From Athripsodes cinereus (taxonomy: Eukaryota > Arthropoda > Insecta > Trichoptera > Leptoceridae), in NCBI GenBank assembly GCA_947579605.1, contig OX388314.1, positions 8,122,001 to 8,186,000 on the forward strand: DNA of 64,000 bases, read 5' to 3'. The notes beneath the pieces are model-generated. The model did no database searches. It was not told the DNA's origin and saw nothing but the letters and a program-made list of their open reading frames with translations. The number at the start of each line of letters is the position of its first letter. Positions within the stretch are counted from its first letter, which is position 1. This document shows, in pieces, positions 12,401-21,710 of the stretch. The translations under genes and the position numbers were made by a program.

Positions 12401-15191
12401 TTTTGCTTCTGCTGACGTGGAAGTACCCAAACCTTTGTAGTACTTTATATTGTATGTATGATGATTTTCAGTATCTCTCTTCCACTCTTCAAATTCTGGC
12501 AACGAAAAGAAAGAGACCACGCTGCCCTTCTTGGAAGCTTTAACAATTGGAGTGATGAATTCTTCAAGGAAAGGTAATTTTAATAGATCAGGCCAATTGT
12601 GATGTAGGAAATTAATAACGAGTCCTTTAATATGAGAACCATCTTGATCCTGATCAGCCATTATCATGAGCTTACCGTAGCGTAATGTTTTCAGATCGTC
12701 TGTAGTAGTGTACTTTTTTTTGTACTGTAATCCGATGATCTTAATCAGATTGTTTATTTCAACATTCTCCAGAACCTGTTTGTGTGATGCTTCCCTTACG
12801 TTTAAAGGTTTACCTTTCAATGGGAACACTCCATAGTGATCCCTACCTACTACGCTAAGTCCAGACACTGCCAATGTCTTAGCTGAATCTCCCTCAGTAA
12901 TGATCAATGTACATAGATGAGCATTCTTTTTACCTGCTTCATTGGCATCAATCAACTTTGGTATGCCCTTTAATTTGCTCTGTTTTTTTCCCGATGTCTT
13001 TGCCAGTTCTGTTTGTGCTTTAAACTTAGCCCAACTCAAAACAGCTTCAACAATCCCGCACTTGGTGGCTACTGAATTAACAAATTCATCAGACAAAGTG
13101 CATTTGGAGCCAAAACTTTTTGCTTGCAGGGTCATGTTTTCTTTGGTCTGGGAGTCGAAAGTTGGGTTGACAATGAGACAATTGATGAAGAGCCACATAT
13201 GATTCTTGACTTGGAATGGTTTAATATTTACTCCTCCCTTGTTCTTCTTCTTCAGCACTTCCATGACCTTCTTAGTGATCAGATCTGTTACATGATCTAC
13301 GTGTTTGCCTCCTTTTGTTGTGGCTATGGAGTTTACAAATGACACCTGTTGAAATCCTTTGTCTGAGAGTGTACAGGCCACCTGCCACCTTTCACTAACA
13401 GCTTCAAAGCAAACCTTAAGAGGGGATCCATTTTCATCTTCCTTACCTTTGATAAACAAATTAATATAATCCTTCAACTTATTCACTGGCAATTTCTTAC
13501 CATTCAGGTACACCTTAACACCCGTTGAAGCAGCGACATCATAAGCTCTTCGTGCCATCAAGGCCACTATGTCATCATCCAGCTTGTCCATCTTGAATTT
13601 GGCCAGATCTGGACTGAATATTATTTTAGTGTAATCATCATCTTTGTCTATGGATTTAATCTTTGGCTCGGAGGCTTTGCCCATGTTAGCTCCCCACGTC
13701 TGTTTAAAATGTTTCTTGTATTGTTTAGAGGATGTCTCCACAGTAAACTTTGTAGAGAATATATTACATAGTTTGGCACCGTAGCCGTTTCTGCCACCAG
13801 TGACCTTTTCTTCTTCGTCGTTGTAATTGGATGAAGTGAGAAGGTGACCAAAGATCATAGTGGGAACGTACATCTTTTCATCTTTATGCATCACAATGGG
13901 AATTCCAATACCATTGTTAAAAATAGATATTGTGTTTGTGTCTGGATTAATCTCTACTTTTATGGTATCCATCTTAGGATCACGCTGCTTATTATCAGCT
14001 GCATTTACTAAGATTTCATCAAATATCTTGTACAGACCTGTAAATAATCACATCAATTGATTGCAATTGTTATATGCAAACAAATTATATTAAACAATAC
14101 TCAATCCAGTCCCTCCCACTAATATATAATTATATAAGTTTTGAAGTGTCTATAAACTTGCATATTTGTTACATTCAGACTGCTCCACTTATGGGAGATG
14201 CCGTAATGGTATAGACCAATGGTCCAGGACCTGGGGTAAATTACCCCAAATGGGGTATAAATGAAATTTTTGGGAGTAATAAAGATTTTTTTTCTAATTT
14301 GCTATTTTGTAATTTTACAACTTATTATTTTATTTACAAATTATTACCCTCATTTTGAAAAGGAATTAATCTCCTTTTCAAAATGAGGGTGCAATGTCGA
14401 CTTACACAAAAATGTTTTGGGGTAACGGTTAAAAAAGTTCATTGACCGCTGGTATAGACAGTAGATACCTAGAATGCTAGATATAGCACATATGGCAATC
14501 CAACTTACCTGGTACATATGTGATTTCCCTCTGAGTGATGCGTTCACTTTCCTTGTCATACACCCACATGAGCTCCGTCGACTTCTCAACAGATCCAATA
14601 TAAGTGTCCGGACGCAACAATATGTGCTCCAACTGAGATTTCTTTTGATAAATCTTCTCAATAGCATTTTTGTTTGAACCTGGCTTTTTCGATGCACCAT
14701 CCTTTGCTGGCACATCACCATTGGCCACATCGGAATTCATCTTACTTAACAGATCCTGAAACATTTAACAACTTTTGTATAAAAAAGAACCAATTCATGT
14801 TTAAATAGTTAGAAGTTATATAGGAGATATATGTTAATGCAACCAACTACTTGAAATATTTTGTCAAAAAGTTGAGTGAAGGAAATCTGTATGCCAATTT
14901 CATAGCTTCATGATGAATGAAAAACATTGGTAATATTATAATAACACATTATATAAACAGTAAACACTACGTAGTGTTGGTACACAAATGCAATGGTACT
15001 AACGCGTATTTACTACTTGAATGCTTTTATAAGATCAACACAAAATGTGCGAGTAACAATCCAGATCAATCTAAAACGCAACAGTCTATATATGGAGCAA
15101 ATTATACATGTATTTATAACATATCATCAATAATTAAAAAGTGCCGCCACAAGGCTCAAAATGTTTGTATACTCACTCTAATGTCTGCCAT
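2620..15191 (-). CDS. Top2: DNA topoisomerase II, complete, 18 coding exons
   Basis: Type IIA topoisomerase: ATP-driven passage of one DNA duplex through a transient double-strand break, in the nucleus, for replication, chromosome condensation and segregation. Exons from the start: 15177-15191, 14509-14755, 12138-14037, 11722-12064, 11480-11628, 11126-11363, 10587-10744, 10297-10505, 9525-9668, 9000-9138, 8271-8391, 7063-7080, 6299-6451, 5691-5861, 4503-4625, 3698-3878, 3068-3369, 2620-2805. Every junction has GT-AG borders and phases add up to 4797 nt (1598 aa), close to the usual insect length of about 1450-1550. Seen: Bergerat ATPase with Glu95 and Asn99, glycine loop near 168-174, QTK loop Lys386, TOPRIM Glu469 and Asp549/551/553, catalytic Tyr813, and a charged Lys/Asp/Ser-rich tail ending in DDDF. 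All are shifted about +8 from human TOP2A numbering. Start: an ATG opening with MADIR is spliced to DLLSKM; the later in-frame ATG in exon 2 is less likely. Exon assignments are my reading by eye. Confidence 0.95.
3378..3440. repeat. Tandem duplication in Top2 intron
   Basis: Two copies of AAAAATAATAATGAAAACAA with GCTAAAA, unit about 33 bases. Confidence 0.7.
4683..5433. mobile_element. MITE with 31-bp inverted ends in Top2 intron
   Basis: Ends 4683-4713 and 5403-5433 are inverted repeats with one mismatch, containing AAAGGGGCGTAAGTC. Internal copies of the CGTAAGTC word (4886-4900, 5306-5314) suggest nested or duplicated ends. No clear target duplication. Confidence 0.75.
6088..6279. mobile_element. 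hAT-type MITE, 192 bp, in Top2 intron
   Basis: Ends CAGTGGTTCTCAAACTTT and (reverse complement of the right end) CAGTGATTCCCAAACTAT. Perfect 8-bp duplication GACTAAAG at 6080-6087 and 6280-6287. Confidence 0.9.
6824..7044 (+). repeat. REP-A copy with (TAG)n tail in Top2 intron
   Basis: TCTTCTGCGTAAGTTTTCGA through CCACTTGTGGGATATGCCG and (TAG)n at 7027-7044. Over 98 percent alike to 40072-40279 by eye. Non-coding despite short open frames. Confidence 0.85.
7063..7080 (-). CDS. Top2: Top2 18-nt microexon
   Basis: Six codons (SDRMKQ) flanked by a CAG acceptor on the high side and a GTATGT donor on the low side, joining exon 11 (phase 0) to exon 13 (phase 0). Inclusion or skipping both keep the frame. 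A REP-A repeat copy ends only 18 bases from its donor. Called from splice borders and frame only. Confidence 0.65.
7440..7600 (-). mobile_element. Diverged SINE-2 relic in Top2 intron
   Basis: Shares GGACAATTTGAAAAAG and the decayed head (AATCAAACCTGGGACC) with the other SINE-2 copies. Confidence 0.6.
7626..7745 (-). mobile_element. LINE 3' end fragment in Top2 intron
   Basis: Tail (AAAT)n at 7630-7655, palindrome CCAATAAAGCTTTATTGG-like at the boundary, and stem-loop ATCGCATATGCGAT at 7724-7737 followed by CTTCCAGCCAACCC. Confidence 0.6.
8722..8985 (-). mobile_element. LINE 3' fragment with (TGAA)n tail in Top2 intron
   Basis: GC-rich island in an AT-rich intron. The minus strand encodes RRPGRPSFTIHRSFDNNIR and, later, LKDVTQWRRDALNGGDW, the pattern of LINE C-terminal tails, and ends in (TGAA)n seen as CATTCATTCATTC at 8728-8748. 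Exon 10 of Top2 starts only 15 bases away. Confidence 0.55.
9255..9400. repeat. Degenerate tandem repeat, about 60-bp unit, in Top2 intron
   Basis: TCCCATATTT recurs at 9261, 9323 and 9380 with similar flanks (CTCCCATATTTCTA). Confidence 0.4.
9726..9850. mobile_element. One-ended hAT-like relic in Top2 intron
   Basis: GCAGTGGTCCCCTATCTTTT, then ATCGCTGCAGACCAGTCAAT resembles the left end of common hAT elements. No matching right end found within 500 bases. Confidence 0.4.
10917..10996 (+). repeat. Short fragment of the 38.6 kb LINE family in Top2 intron
   Basis: GTTTCGGGTGATGGATACGA then TATACGGCGCCCTTGA, nearly identical to 38798-38840. Confidence 0.55.
11126..12064 (-). CDS. Top2: Top2 exons 4-6: breakage-reunion core with catalytic tyrosine
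   Basis: Exons 11722-12064, 11480-11628 and 11126-11363 encode the winged-helix and tower region. The active-site tyrosine lies in the sequence SASPRYIFT, codon at 11788-11790, residue 813; the adjacent Arg812 is the conserved partner. The block LKPGQRKV and the HHGEQSL stretch are standard WHD landmarks. The motif GAEGIGTGWSTKIP in exon 5 is the conserved tower-side segment. Introns are short (93-116 nt) and carry no repeat, unlike those of the C-terminal half. Confidence 0.95.
12138..14037 (-). CDS. Top2: Top2 exon 3: ATPase, transducer and TOPRIM region
   Basis: This 1900-nt exon encodes residues 88-721, most of the N-gate and the TOPRIM fold. In order: the Mg-ATP site (EILVNAADN, Glu95 as general base), GGRNGYGAKL phosphate loop (168-177), the QTK ATP-sensing loop (384-386), TOPRIM acidic motif TEGDSAK with Glu469, the PLKGKPLNV block, and the metal-binding DQDQDG motif (Asp549, 551, 553). 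It is by far the largest exon of the gene and contains no frame damage. It starts with the last two bases of a split Gly codon and ends with the first two bases of a split Arg codon. Confidence 0.95.
14162..14211 (+). repeat. REP-A 3' end fragment
   Basis: CTGCTCCACTTATGGGAGAT, GCCGTAATGGTATAG, the 3' 50 bases of REP-A, cut by a hAT MITE at the end. Confidence 0.65.
14217..14451. mobile_element. hAT-type MITE, 235 bp, in Top2 intron
   Basis: Perfect 8-bp duplication GTATAGAC (14209-14216, 14452-14459). Short imperfect terminal repeats (CAATGGTC / CAGCGGTC). Contains a perfect 19-bp internal hairpin (14346-14364 with 14372-14390). Confidence 0.8.
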
Positions 15192-15287
15192 TTTAGACGA
15201 CGTTAAGATATTCCACGGCCGCCTGAGTAATTTATTCAATATCAAACTAATTGTCACTTACAACAAATGTTGTAATGCAAAAAAACA

Positions 15288-15297
15288 TATCGCGATA
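15288..15297. promoter_or_regulatory. Perfect palindrome TATCGCGATA near the Top2 5' end
   Basis: Ten-base perfect palindrome about 100 bases upstream of the Top2 ATG, close to the insect DRE motif TATCGATA but with an extra CG. A related CGCGATATA lies near 15335. Possible core-promoter or insulator-factor site; function inferred only from position. Confidence 0.3.
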
Positions 15298-15531
15298 AAA
15301 TGCAGAACAAACAATATAATTGATTAAAAAAGACGCCGCGATATAACAGTAAAATTACAACACACAAGCAAATAAACTGAAGTCTCAAGGACTTCCAGCT
15401 TGCGTGCGGTATTGCCAATGTTGCAAAATGTTTAAATGACCGTTGAAAAAATTTCAAATTCAAATACTAACGGTAACCAAATCAAAACAAGTAAAATTAT
15501 TTGAGCATTGAACGCGCTGCTGTTTAATGGA

Positions 15532-15539
15532 TTTGGCGC
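15532..15539 (+). promoter_or_regulatory. E2F-like site upstream of Top2
   Basis: TTTGGCGC, about 340 bases upstream of the Top2 start codon, matches the E2F consensus TTTSSCGC. Top2 is an S/G2-phase gene in animals, so an E2F input is plausible. A single 8-mer is weak evidence. Confidence 0.35.
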
Positions 15540-15699
15540 GACTGTATTTTTTTGTATTATATATTGTTTTTCACAAAATAAATTTAAAAAAAAATTAGCG
15601 AAGGTGGATATAGCTATCCGAGTATAGTCTGGGATAAACAAAGCGAAATGTGTGAATGCGACAAAATGAAAATTAAATAAATGTGTAGTTTGTCCATTG

Positions 15700-16060
15700 A
15701 TGATTTGAATTTATAATTTGGGTGAGTTGGAAGAAAATGCGTCGATATATTAATTTGTCCTTTGTATAATTATTGTATTCAATATTGCCTTATTCCTATA
15801 GTTCCCGGTGCCTTTAGAGTTTAAGTGTGTGGATTATAGTTTTTTTCTCATTTTGATTTATGTTATTTTTCTTATTGTTTGTGTTTTTAGTGTTAATATG
15901 ATGTGATGGAAGATGGAAGAAATCACTATAAAGTGATAATATCGCCACTGCATATCATCACATTTTTTCTCATGTAAACTGATTGGTTGATTTTGTTATG
16001 TGAATGATGATATTTATGTAAGAAGAATAAAGTAAATAAATAAATATTTATCCGTATACA
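15700..16060 (+). mobile_element. LINE 3' end fragment upstream of Top2
   Basis: GGAAGAAATCACTATAAAGT then GATAATATCGCC (stem-loop 15922-15937), AT-rich segment and (AATA)n tail near 16030-16050. Left limit uncertain. Confidence 0.6.
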
Positions 16061-16080
16061 TAGTTGGTTTCATAGACTTA

Positions 16081-16553
16081 AGTAGCATTCACATTGCTTC
16101 ACTTTGGATGATCATCCAGAGTGTCAGGGTCAAACCTGTTCATCGAAAGTGAACACGTCTGTTCACATTTGTTCATCCTATGCTTTCACTGCCATGTCTA
16201 CTTTCTCACTCATGTTGTATGTAGTTTGACGTATTTTCGTATAAAAATAATTAAACAAATTCAAAAATGAAAAATAACACTTAAAATAAATTAATATAGC
16301 TCTCGACTGCTTAACAATTTTGTACATGATTCTGACATTCAATACAAATTCATAGAGAATAAAACAAATAATAAGATGAAACTTGTTTATGGTCGTTTCA
16401 GTGAAAGGACCTTTCATCAAAATTATGACGAGTGGTAATCTCTTTCCTCCGTCATCGCTAGTGATCACTATTGATGAAACGCCTGTTCACACCTGTTCAT
16501 CTTGGAGGATCATCAGGAGTGATCACTGAAAGTGAACGTATGTGAACGACCCT
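16081..16553 (+). mobile_element. MITE-H copy 1
   Basis: Starts AGTAGCATTCACATTGCTTC, ends TGTGAACGACCCT, imperfect inverted ends AGTAGCATTCACAT / AGGGTCGTTCACAT type. TTA precedes it. Confidence 0.8.
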
Positions 16554-16614
16554 ATAGATGTTGCTTGTAATCAATGTACATTGTACAGTAAAGAACAAAT
16601 AAATCATCTACTTA
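16554..16614 (+). mobile_element. LINE-1-like tail between MITE copies
   Basis: AATGTACATTGTACAGTAAA, GAACAAATAAATC: same tail motif as LINE-1 (GTACAGTAAAGAATG), placed directly after the first MITE copy. Confidence 0.5.
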
Positions 16615-16814
16615 AGTAGCATCCATTTATTTTTCACTTTGGATGATCATCGAAAGTGAACACCTCTATTCACATTTGCTCATCCTTTAAAGGGACGTTC
16701 ACATTTGTTCACTTTCAGTGATCACTCCGGATGATCCTTCAAGATGAACAGGTGTGAACAGGCGTTTCATCAATAGTGATCACTAGCGATGACGGAGCAC
16801 GGAGGAAAGAGATT
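16615..16814. mobile_element. MITE-H partial copies in both orientations
   Basis: 16615-16690 is a decayed 5' end; 16699-16812 is a reversed 3' end (AAAGGGACGTTCACATTTGT onward to GAGGAAAGAGATT). Confidence 0.65.
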
Positions 16815-16815
16815 A

Positions 16816-17428
16816 AGTAGCATTCACATTGCTTCACTTTGGATGATCATCCAGAGTGTCAGGGTCAAACCTGTTCATCGAAAGTGAACACGTCTGTTCA
16901 CATTTGTTCATCCTATGCTTTCACTGCCATGTCTACTTTCTCACTCATGTTGTATGTAGGTTGACGTATTTTCGTATAAAAATAATCAAACAAATTCAAA
17001 AATGAAAAATAACACTTAAAATAAATTAATATAGCTCTCGACTGCATAATAATTTTGAACATGATTCTGACATTCAATACAAATTCATAGAGAATAAAAC
17101 AAATAATAAGATGAAACTTGTTTATGGTCGTTTCAGTGAAAGGTCCTTTCACTGAAACGACCATAAACAAGTTTTATCTTATTATTTGTTTTATTCTCTA
17201 TGAATTTGTATTGAATGTCAGAATCATGTACAAAATTATTATGCAATCGAGAGCTATATTAATTTATTTTAAGTGTTATTTTTCATTTTTGAATTTGTTT
17301 AACTATTTTTATACGAAAATACGTCAAACTACATACAACATGAGTGAGAGTACTGACATGGCAGTGAAAGCATAGGATAAACAAAATATGTGAACGACGT
17401 GTTCACTTTCGATGAACAGGTTTGACTC
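16816..17428. mobile_element. MITE-H inverted pair forming a long palindrome
   Basis: 5' portion of MITE-H (16816-17143) meets its own inverted copy (17145-17428) at base 17144. The two arms encode the same 85-residue spurious frame on opposite strands. Confidence 0.85.
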
Positions 17429-17870
17429 TCACTTTGGACGATCATCCAGAGTGTCAGGGTCAAACCTGTTCATCAAAAGTGAACACGTCTGTGCTCATTT
17501 GTTCATCCTATGCTTTCACTGCCGTGTCAACACTCACGGTCATGTTGTATGTAGTTTGACGTATTTACGTAAGAAAATAATTAAATAAATAAAGATATGA
17601 AAAATAACACTTATTTACAACTAAAACGATGTAATATAATTCTCAACAGCATGATAATTTTGTACATGATTCCGACTTTCAATACAAATTCATAGATAAA
17701 ACTTGTTTATGGTCGTTTCAGTGAAAGGTCCTTTCATCGAAATTATGTCGGGTAGTAATCGCTTTCATCCGTCATCGCTAGTGATCACTATTGATGAAAC
17801 GCCCGTTCACACCTGTTCTTGGGGGATCATCCGGAGTGATCACTGAAAGTGAACAAATGTGAACGACCCT
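17429..17870 (+). mobile_element. MITE-H copy lacking its 5' terminus
   Basis: Starts at CTCTCACTTTGGACGATC, fused to the palindrome, ends GTGAACGACCCT before TTA (17871-17873). Confidence 0.8.
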
Positions 17871-17890
17871 TTATTAATAATGTCACATTA

Positions 17891-18351
17891 AAGTAGCATT
17901 CACATCGCTTCACTTTGGATGATCATCCAGAGTGTCAGGGTCAAACCTGTTCATCGAAAGTGAACACATCTGTTCACATTTGTTCATCCTATGCTTTCAC
18001 TGCCGTGTCAACACTCACGGTCATGTTGTATGTAGTTTGACGTATTTACGTAAGAAAATAATTAAATAAATAAAGATATGAAAAATAACACTTATTAACA
18101 ATTAAAACAATGTAATATAATTCTCAACAGCATGATAATTTTGTACATGATTCCGACTTTCAATACAAATTCATAGATAAAACTTGTTTATGGTCGTTTC
18201 AGTGAAAGGTCCTTTCATCGAAATTATGTCGGGTAGTAATCGCTTTCATCCGTCATCGCTAGTGATCACTATTGATGAAACGCCCGTTCACACCTGTTCT
18301 TGGGGGATCATCCGGAGTGATCACTGAAAGTGAACAAATGTGAACGACCCT
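17891..18351 (+). mobile_element. MITE-H complete copy, 461 bp
   Basis: Flanked by TTA on both sides (17888-17890, 18352-18354), consistent with a PIF/Harbinger-type target. Middle copy of a tandem series. Confidence 0.85.
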
Positions 18352-18371
18352 TTATTAATAATGTCACATTA

Positions 18372-18973
18372 AAGTAGCATTCACATCGCTTCACTTTGGA
18401 TGATCATCCAGAGTGTCAGGGTCAAACCTGTTCATCGAAAGTGAACACATCTGTTTATTTTATTTATTTATTTATTCATTCTTTACTGTACATTGATAAA
18501 AAACAATTACATAAAAGGTATACATTCAAATTAAATACAATCAATATACAGAGGGCGAGTTTATCGCAAAGGCGCGATCTCTTCCAACTATCTGTTCACA
18601 TTTGTTCATCCTATGCTTTCACTGCCGTGTCAACACTCACGGTCATGTTGTATGTAGTTTGACGTATTTACGTAAGAAAATAATTAAATAAATAAAGATA
18701 TGAAAAATAACACTTATTAACAATTAAAACAATGTAATATAATTCTCAACAGCATGATAATTTTGTACATGATTCCGACTTTCAATACAAATTCATAGAT
18801 AAAACTTGTTTATGGTCGTTTCAGTGAAAGGTCCTTTCATCGAAATTATGTCGGGTAGTAATCGCTTTCATCCGTCATCGCTAGTGATCACTATCGATGA
18901 AACGCCCGTTCACACCTGTTCTTGGGGGATCATCCGGAGTGATCACTGAAAGTGAACAAATGTGAACGACCCT
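18372..18973 (+). mobile_element. MITE-H complete copy with LINE insertion
   Basis: Equal to the 17891 copy after removing the 134-bp LINE end and one 7-bp duplication (602 minus 141 is 461). TTA on both sides (18369-18371, 18974-18976). Confidence 0.85.
18456..18589 (-). mobile_element. LINE-1 3' end, 134 bp, inserted in a MITE
   Basis: Almost identical to the LINE-1 3' UTR (56178-56318), reversed. Flanked by a perfect 7-bp target-site duplication ATCTGTT (18449-18455 and 18590-18596). Strong 5' truncation. Confidence 0.9.
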
Positions 18974-19170
18974 TTAGAAATTTATGATCCATAGCATTGT
19001 CTATGGCTTCAAATGTTGACATTTCATTTCAAAGATGTTTTTAATTCGCCCAATTTGACATTATCATAACCTCCGATATTTGCCCAATGTTATTTAACAA
19101 TTACGTGCACAATTGCATATATTTTATTGACTTGTAAATAGTGTATCAAAGTTATTAACAGAACATAAAA

Positions 19171-21691
19171 ATGAACTGTTTATTTATCCGTCCCCTGAGA
19201 CACCTCAAATCTTTTAGTACAGTTAATTTCACCTATTTCACAAAATCTATCGCGCCCGTTAAAATAATCAAGACTTTAGTGAGTGTCCCAAGTAGTAGAT
19301 ATTTCGCAAGTAGAGTCTTAGATGTAAATACAAATGTTGTTAAGGATGTCATTCTTTATAAACATCATAATCCTAGATTTATGAAACTGTTGCTGTGGTT
19401 CGGAGTTGTTCAGTACACTTTCTGGGCTTATATGACATATATGACACATACATCTTTAAAAAATATACCAATAGATCCATCTAAGATTAAAGCAGATACT
19501 CCATGGTACATGAAAATTAATCTAGGGGACCCAAAATATAAAACTGGGTTGACCATTACCTGTGGAGCTATTGGTAAGTTTGGGACAGAAAGTCTTGTAA
19601 TTAATGCAATAGTATATTTTATTTTCCTTGAATTCACAAAATCCACCAACACTATCTTGTAAGTTAGGCATACAGGATGTAAAACCATCTCAGGGTCTAT
19701 ATTTGAATATCTATTTTATTTCCTTCACATTCATACAATTTCTTGACCAAGAAAACAATTTCTTTTAGTCAACACCCATTGATCATCAAGACTCCAATCC
19801 ATGTAGTTCTCAGACAACTATTTTCTTTAACCCTGTTTTTCAAGAACATTACATTTCTCTGTAATTGTAAAGATAATTTATTGGCAGTCATCTGAAATAG
19901 TCGTATCTGGTTACATATAACTTGTTGGTATAGATTGATAGTTAGTCTGGTAGAGGTATTTAATTATCGTTATAAATATAGAGGAAAAATATTTGCTTGA
20001 ATAAAAAAGTGTGTATGTTTTCAAGTTGTAACTTTGTAGAAATTCATTATTAAAGATTATTACAATATACAACACTGTTAAATTCACATATAATTTGTTT
20101 GTATAAAACCAAATTTTGTACAAATAAAATAATTAAATTTTTTTTTTTTTATTTATTCATTCTTTACTGTACATTGATAAAAAACAATTACATAAAAGGT
20201 ATACATTCAAATTAAATACAATCAATATACAGAGGGCGAGTTTATCGCAAAAAGGCGCGATCTCTTCCAACTAACCCAAAATGTGGATAAAACAGTGTTG
20301 TTATGTGGTGTTCTCACTTTGGCGAATATCGCCAGGGCACCAAAATATCGCCAGCCATTTGAACCGTGTGAACAAAATGACAGCTAGTCTGAAACGATAA
20401 AAACCAGTAGAAACGATATCGTCTTGAGTTGACCACCATCCAACTTTCTCGGCCGATTGAACGATTTGCGCATGCGCAAATATGCGCGGCGTTCGTATCT
20501 ATGGTAAAAGCTTTATAAACTACAAATTTTATAATGTTTCCCGCTTTGTGACAGCTGTTATCTTTTTTGTTGGTTTGTGGCGTTTGTTTTCTTAATTAAA
20601 AGGCACCTTATAACCTCTACTATAACATTTTCGACTAAAAATAAACACTTCGCGATCTCCATCTCGACGTCCGCCATTTTGAAAACAGTGTCAAAATCAA
20701 AGCGCATCTGACAGATCGTTTCTAAATCGGTGGACCGTGTGAACAAGTGTGACGATCAATGGGCGTACGGCGAATTTTGTTTTTTCGCCTGACGTTATAT
20801 TTTGAAATTCGCCTGGCGATATTCGCCAAATGTGAACACCCCATTAGCAATGAAAATCTTTAAAAAAATAGTGCTTTAAATAATTCATCGAAATGAATTT
20901 TCATTAATTGCCTGTTCTATATCAGAGAAAGTTTGTTTATTGTTAATGTGAAATTTAGTTTTCATAAACTAACTTTAAATTTAAAGACTTTAATTCAGTT
21001 GAATTTCGGAACACCAGATGTTATTGTATGTAATATTTACAATAACACATGGCAACTGTCGTTCATATAAATTTTCTTGGTAACCATCTCATTGAGAGAC
21101 AATGTTTTTTAATGCCTGCTTAAAGAAAAAAATAAACAGCGTAGCTTAGCATAATTTACCTGGGAAAGTTTTAAAATTATAATATAATTATTATAAAGTA
21201 GCTTTATTCATGAAATCGACAGTAAGTCTTTAAAAAACTTACTTAAATGTAATCAATCATTTAATTACATTTATTTTTATATGTTTTTAACATCCCTTCA
21301 TCTTAATTGAATATTTTGTGCTAATCAAAAGTAAATTACTTATTTTGATTTTTACATGTATTAAAATATTAATTAAAGTGTCCATATGTTTACAGCTATG
21401 TCAACATTATTTTCCGTGTGGGGTTTCACAGTTCGTGTGGTGAAATATGTAGTTCTGCACAAAGGAGGAGGCTACGTCTCATTTGTAACCTACTCTCCTG
21501 TAGGACCAAACAGAATACACAAAGTACCTGTGCATGTCATTTCATGCCAGCAAGCAAGAAATCTGGCCACAGGATTCGTACCCATTAAAGTAAAAGGAAT
21601 AAGAATGAATTTCCTCGTCGATACCAAGGGAGACTTCCGCGATACTCTTCTGTTTGATAATACTGTGGGTTTGAACAGGAATTTAGGCTAA
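19171..21691 (+). CDS. TMEM223: TMEM223 family protein, mitochondrial complex IV assembly factor
   Basis: Two exons, 19171-19573 and 21396-21691, joined at a split Ala codon (GT-AG), give 232 residues; human TMEM223 is about 200. The family consists of mitochondrial inner-membrane proteins that help cytochrome c oxidase subunit assembly. Seen: a basic, Ser/Thr-rich N-terminus consistent with a mitochondrial presequence, a first membrane segment around 70-90 (KLLLWFGVVQYTFWAYMTYM), a second around 125-147 (LTITCGAIGAMSTLFSVWG), the conserved PIKVKG block and the ending LFDNTVG that is characteristic of the family. The 1822-bp intron carries a LINE 3' fragment and a PIF/Harbinger-like MITE. Divergent from Top2, with the MITE cluster ending about 200 bases upstream of its ATG. 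Confidence 0.92.
19690..19845. repeat. Dispersed repeat in TMEM223 intron, shared with 48.7 kb
   Basis: Diverged copy of 48690-48830: ttCACATTCATACAATTTCT, AACAATTTCTTTTAGTCAACACC, CATTGATCATCA. No ends defined. Confidence 0.4.
20138..20282 (-). mobile_element. LINE-1 3' end fragment in TMEM223 intron
   Basis: Near-identical to the LINE-1 3' UTR with a T-run (minus-strand poly-A) at 20138-20150. Two extra A bases in the loop of the stem-loop at 20244-20261. Confidence 0.85.
20304..20843. mobile_element. PIF/Harbinger-type MITE, 540 bp, in TMEM223 intron
   Basis: Terminal repeats of about 31 bp: TGTGGTGTTCTCACTTTGGC on the left and TGGGGTGTTCACATTTGGCG on the right complement, both continuing into GAATATCGCCAGG. 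Flanked by TTA on both sides (20301-20303, 20844-20846), the PIF/Harbinger 3-bp target. Confidence 0.8.
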
Positions 21692-21704
21692 ATGTAATAT
21701 ACTG

Positions 21705-21710
21705 AATAAA
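21705..21710 (+). terminator. TMEM223 polyadenylation signal
   Basis: AATAAA 13 bases after the stop codon, with a further AATAAAA at about 21730. Confidence 0.6.

Noticed and set aside
13124..14060. Plus-strand open frames inside the Top2 region
   Set aside because: Antisense shadows of the large Top2 exon.
16178..17375. Three open frames of 85-96 codons with nearly the same sequence on both strands
   Set aside because: They are MITE-H copies in both orientations; the shared sequence is the repeat, and identical frames on opposite strands follow from the palindrome.
20558..20746. 62-codon minus-strand frame in the TMEM223 intron
   Set aside because: Lies inside the Harbinger-type MITE; too short and without the transposase motifs visible in the 29.2 kb element.
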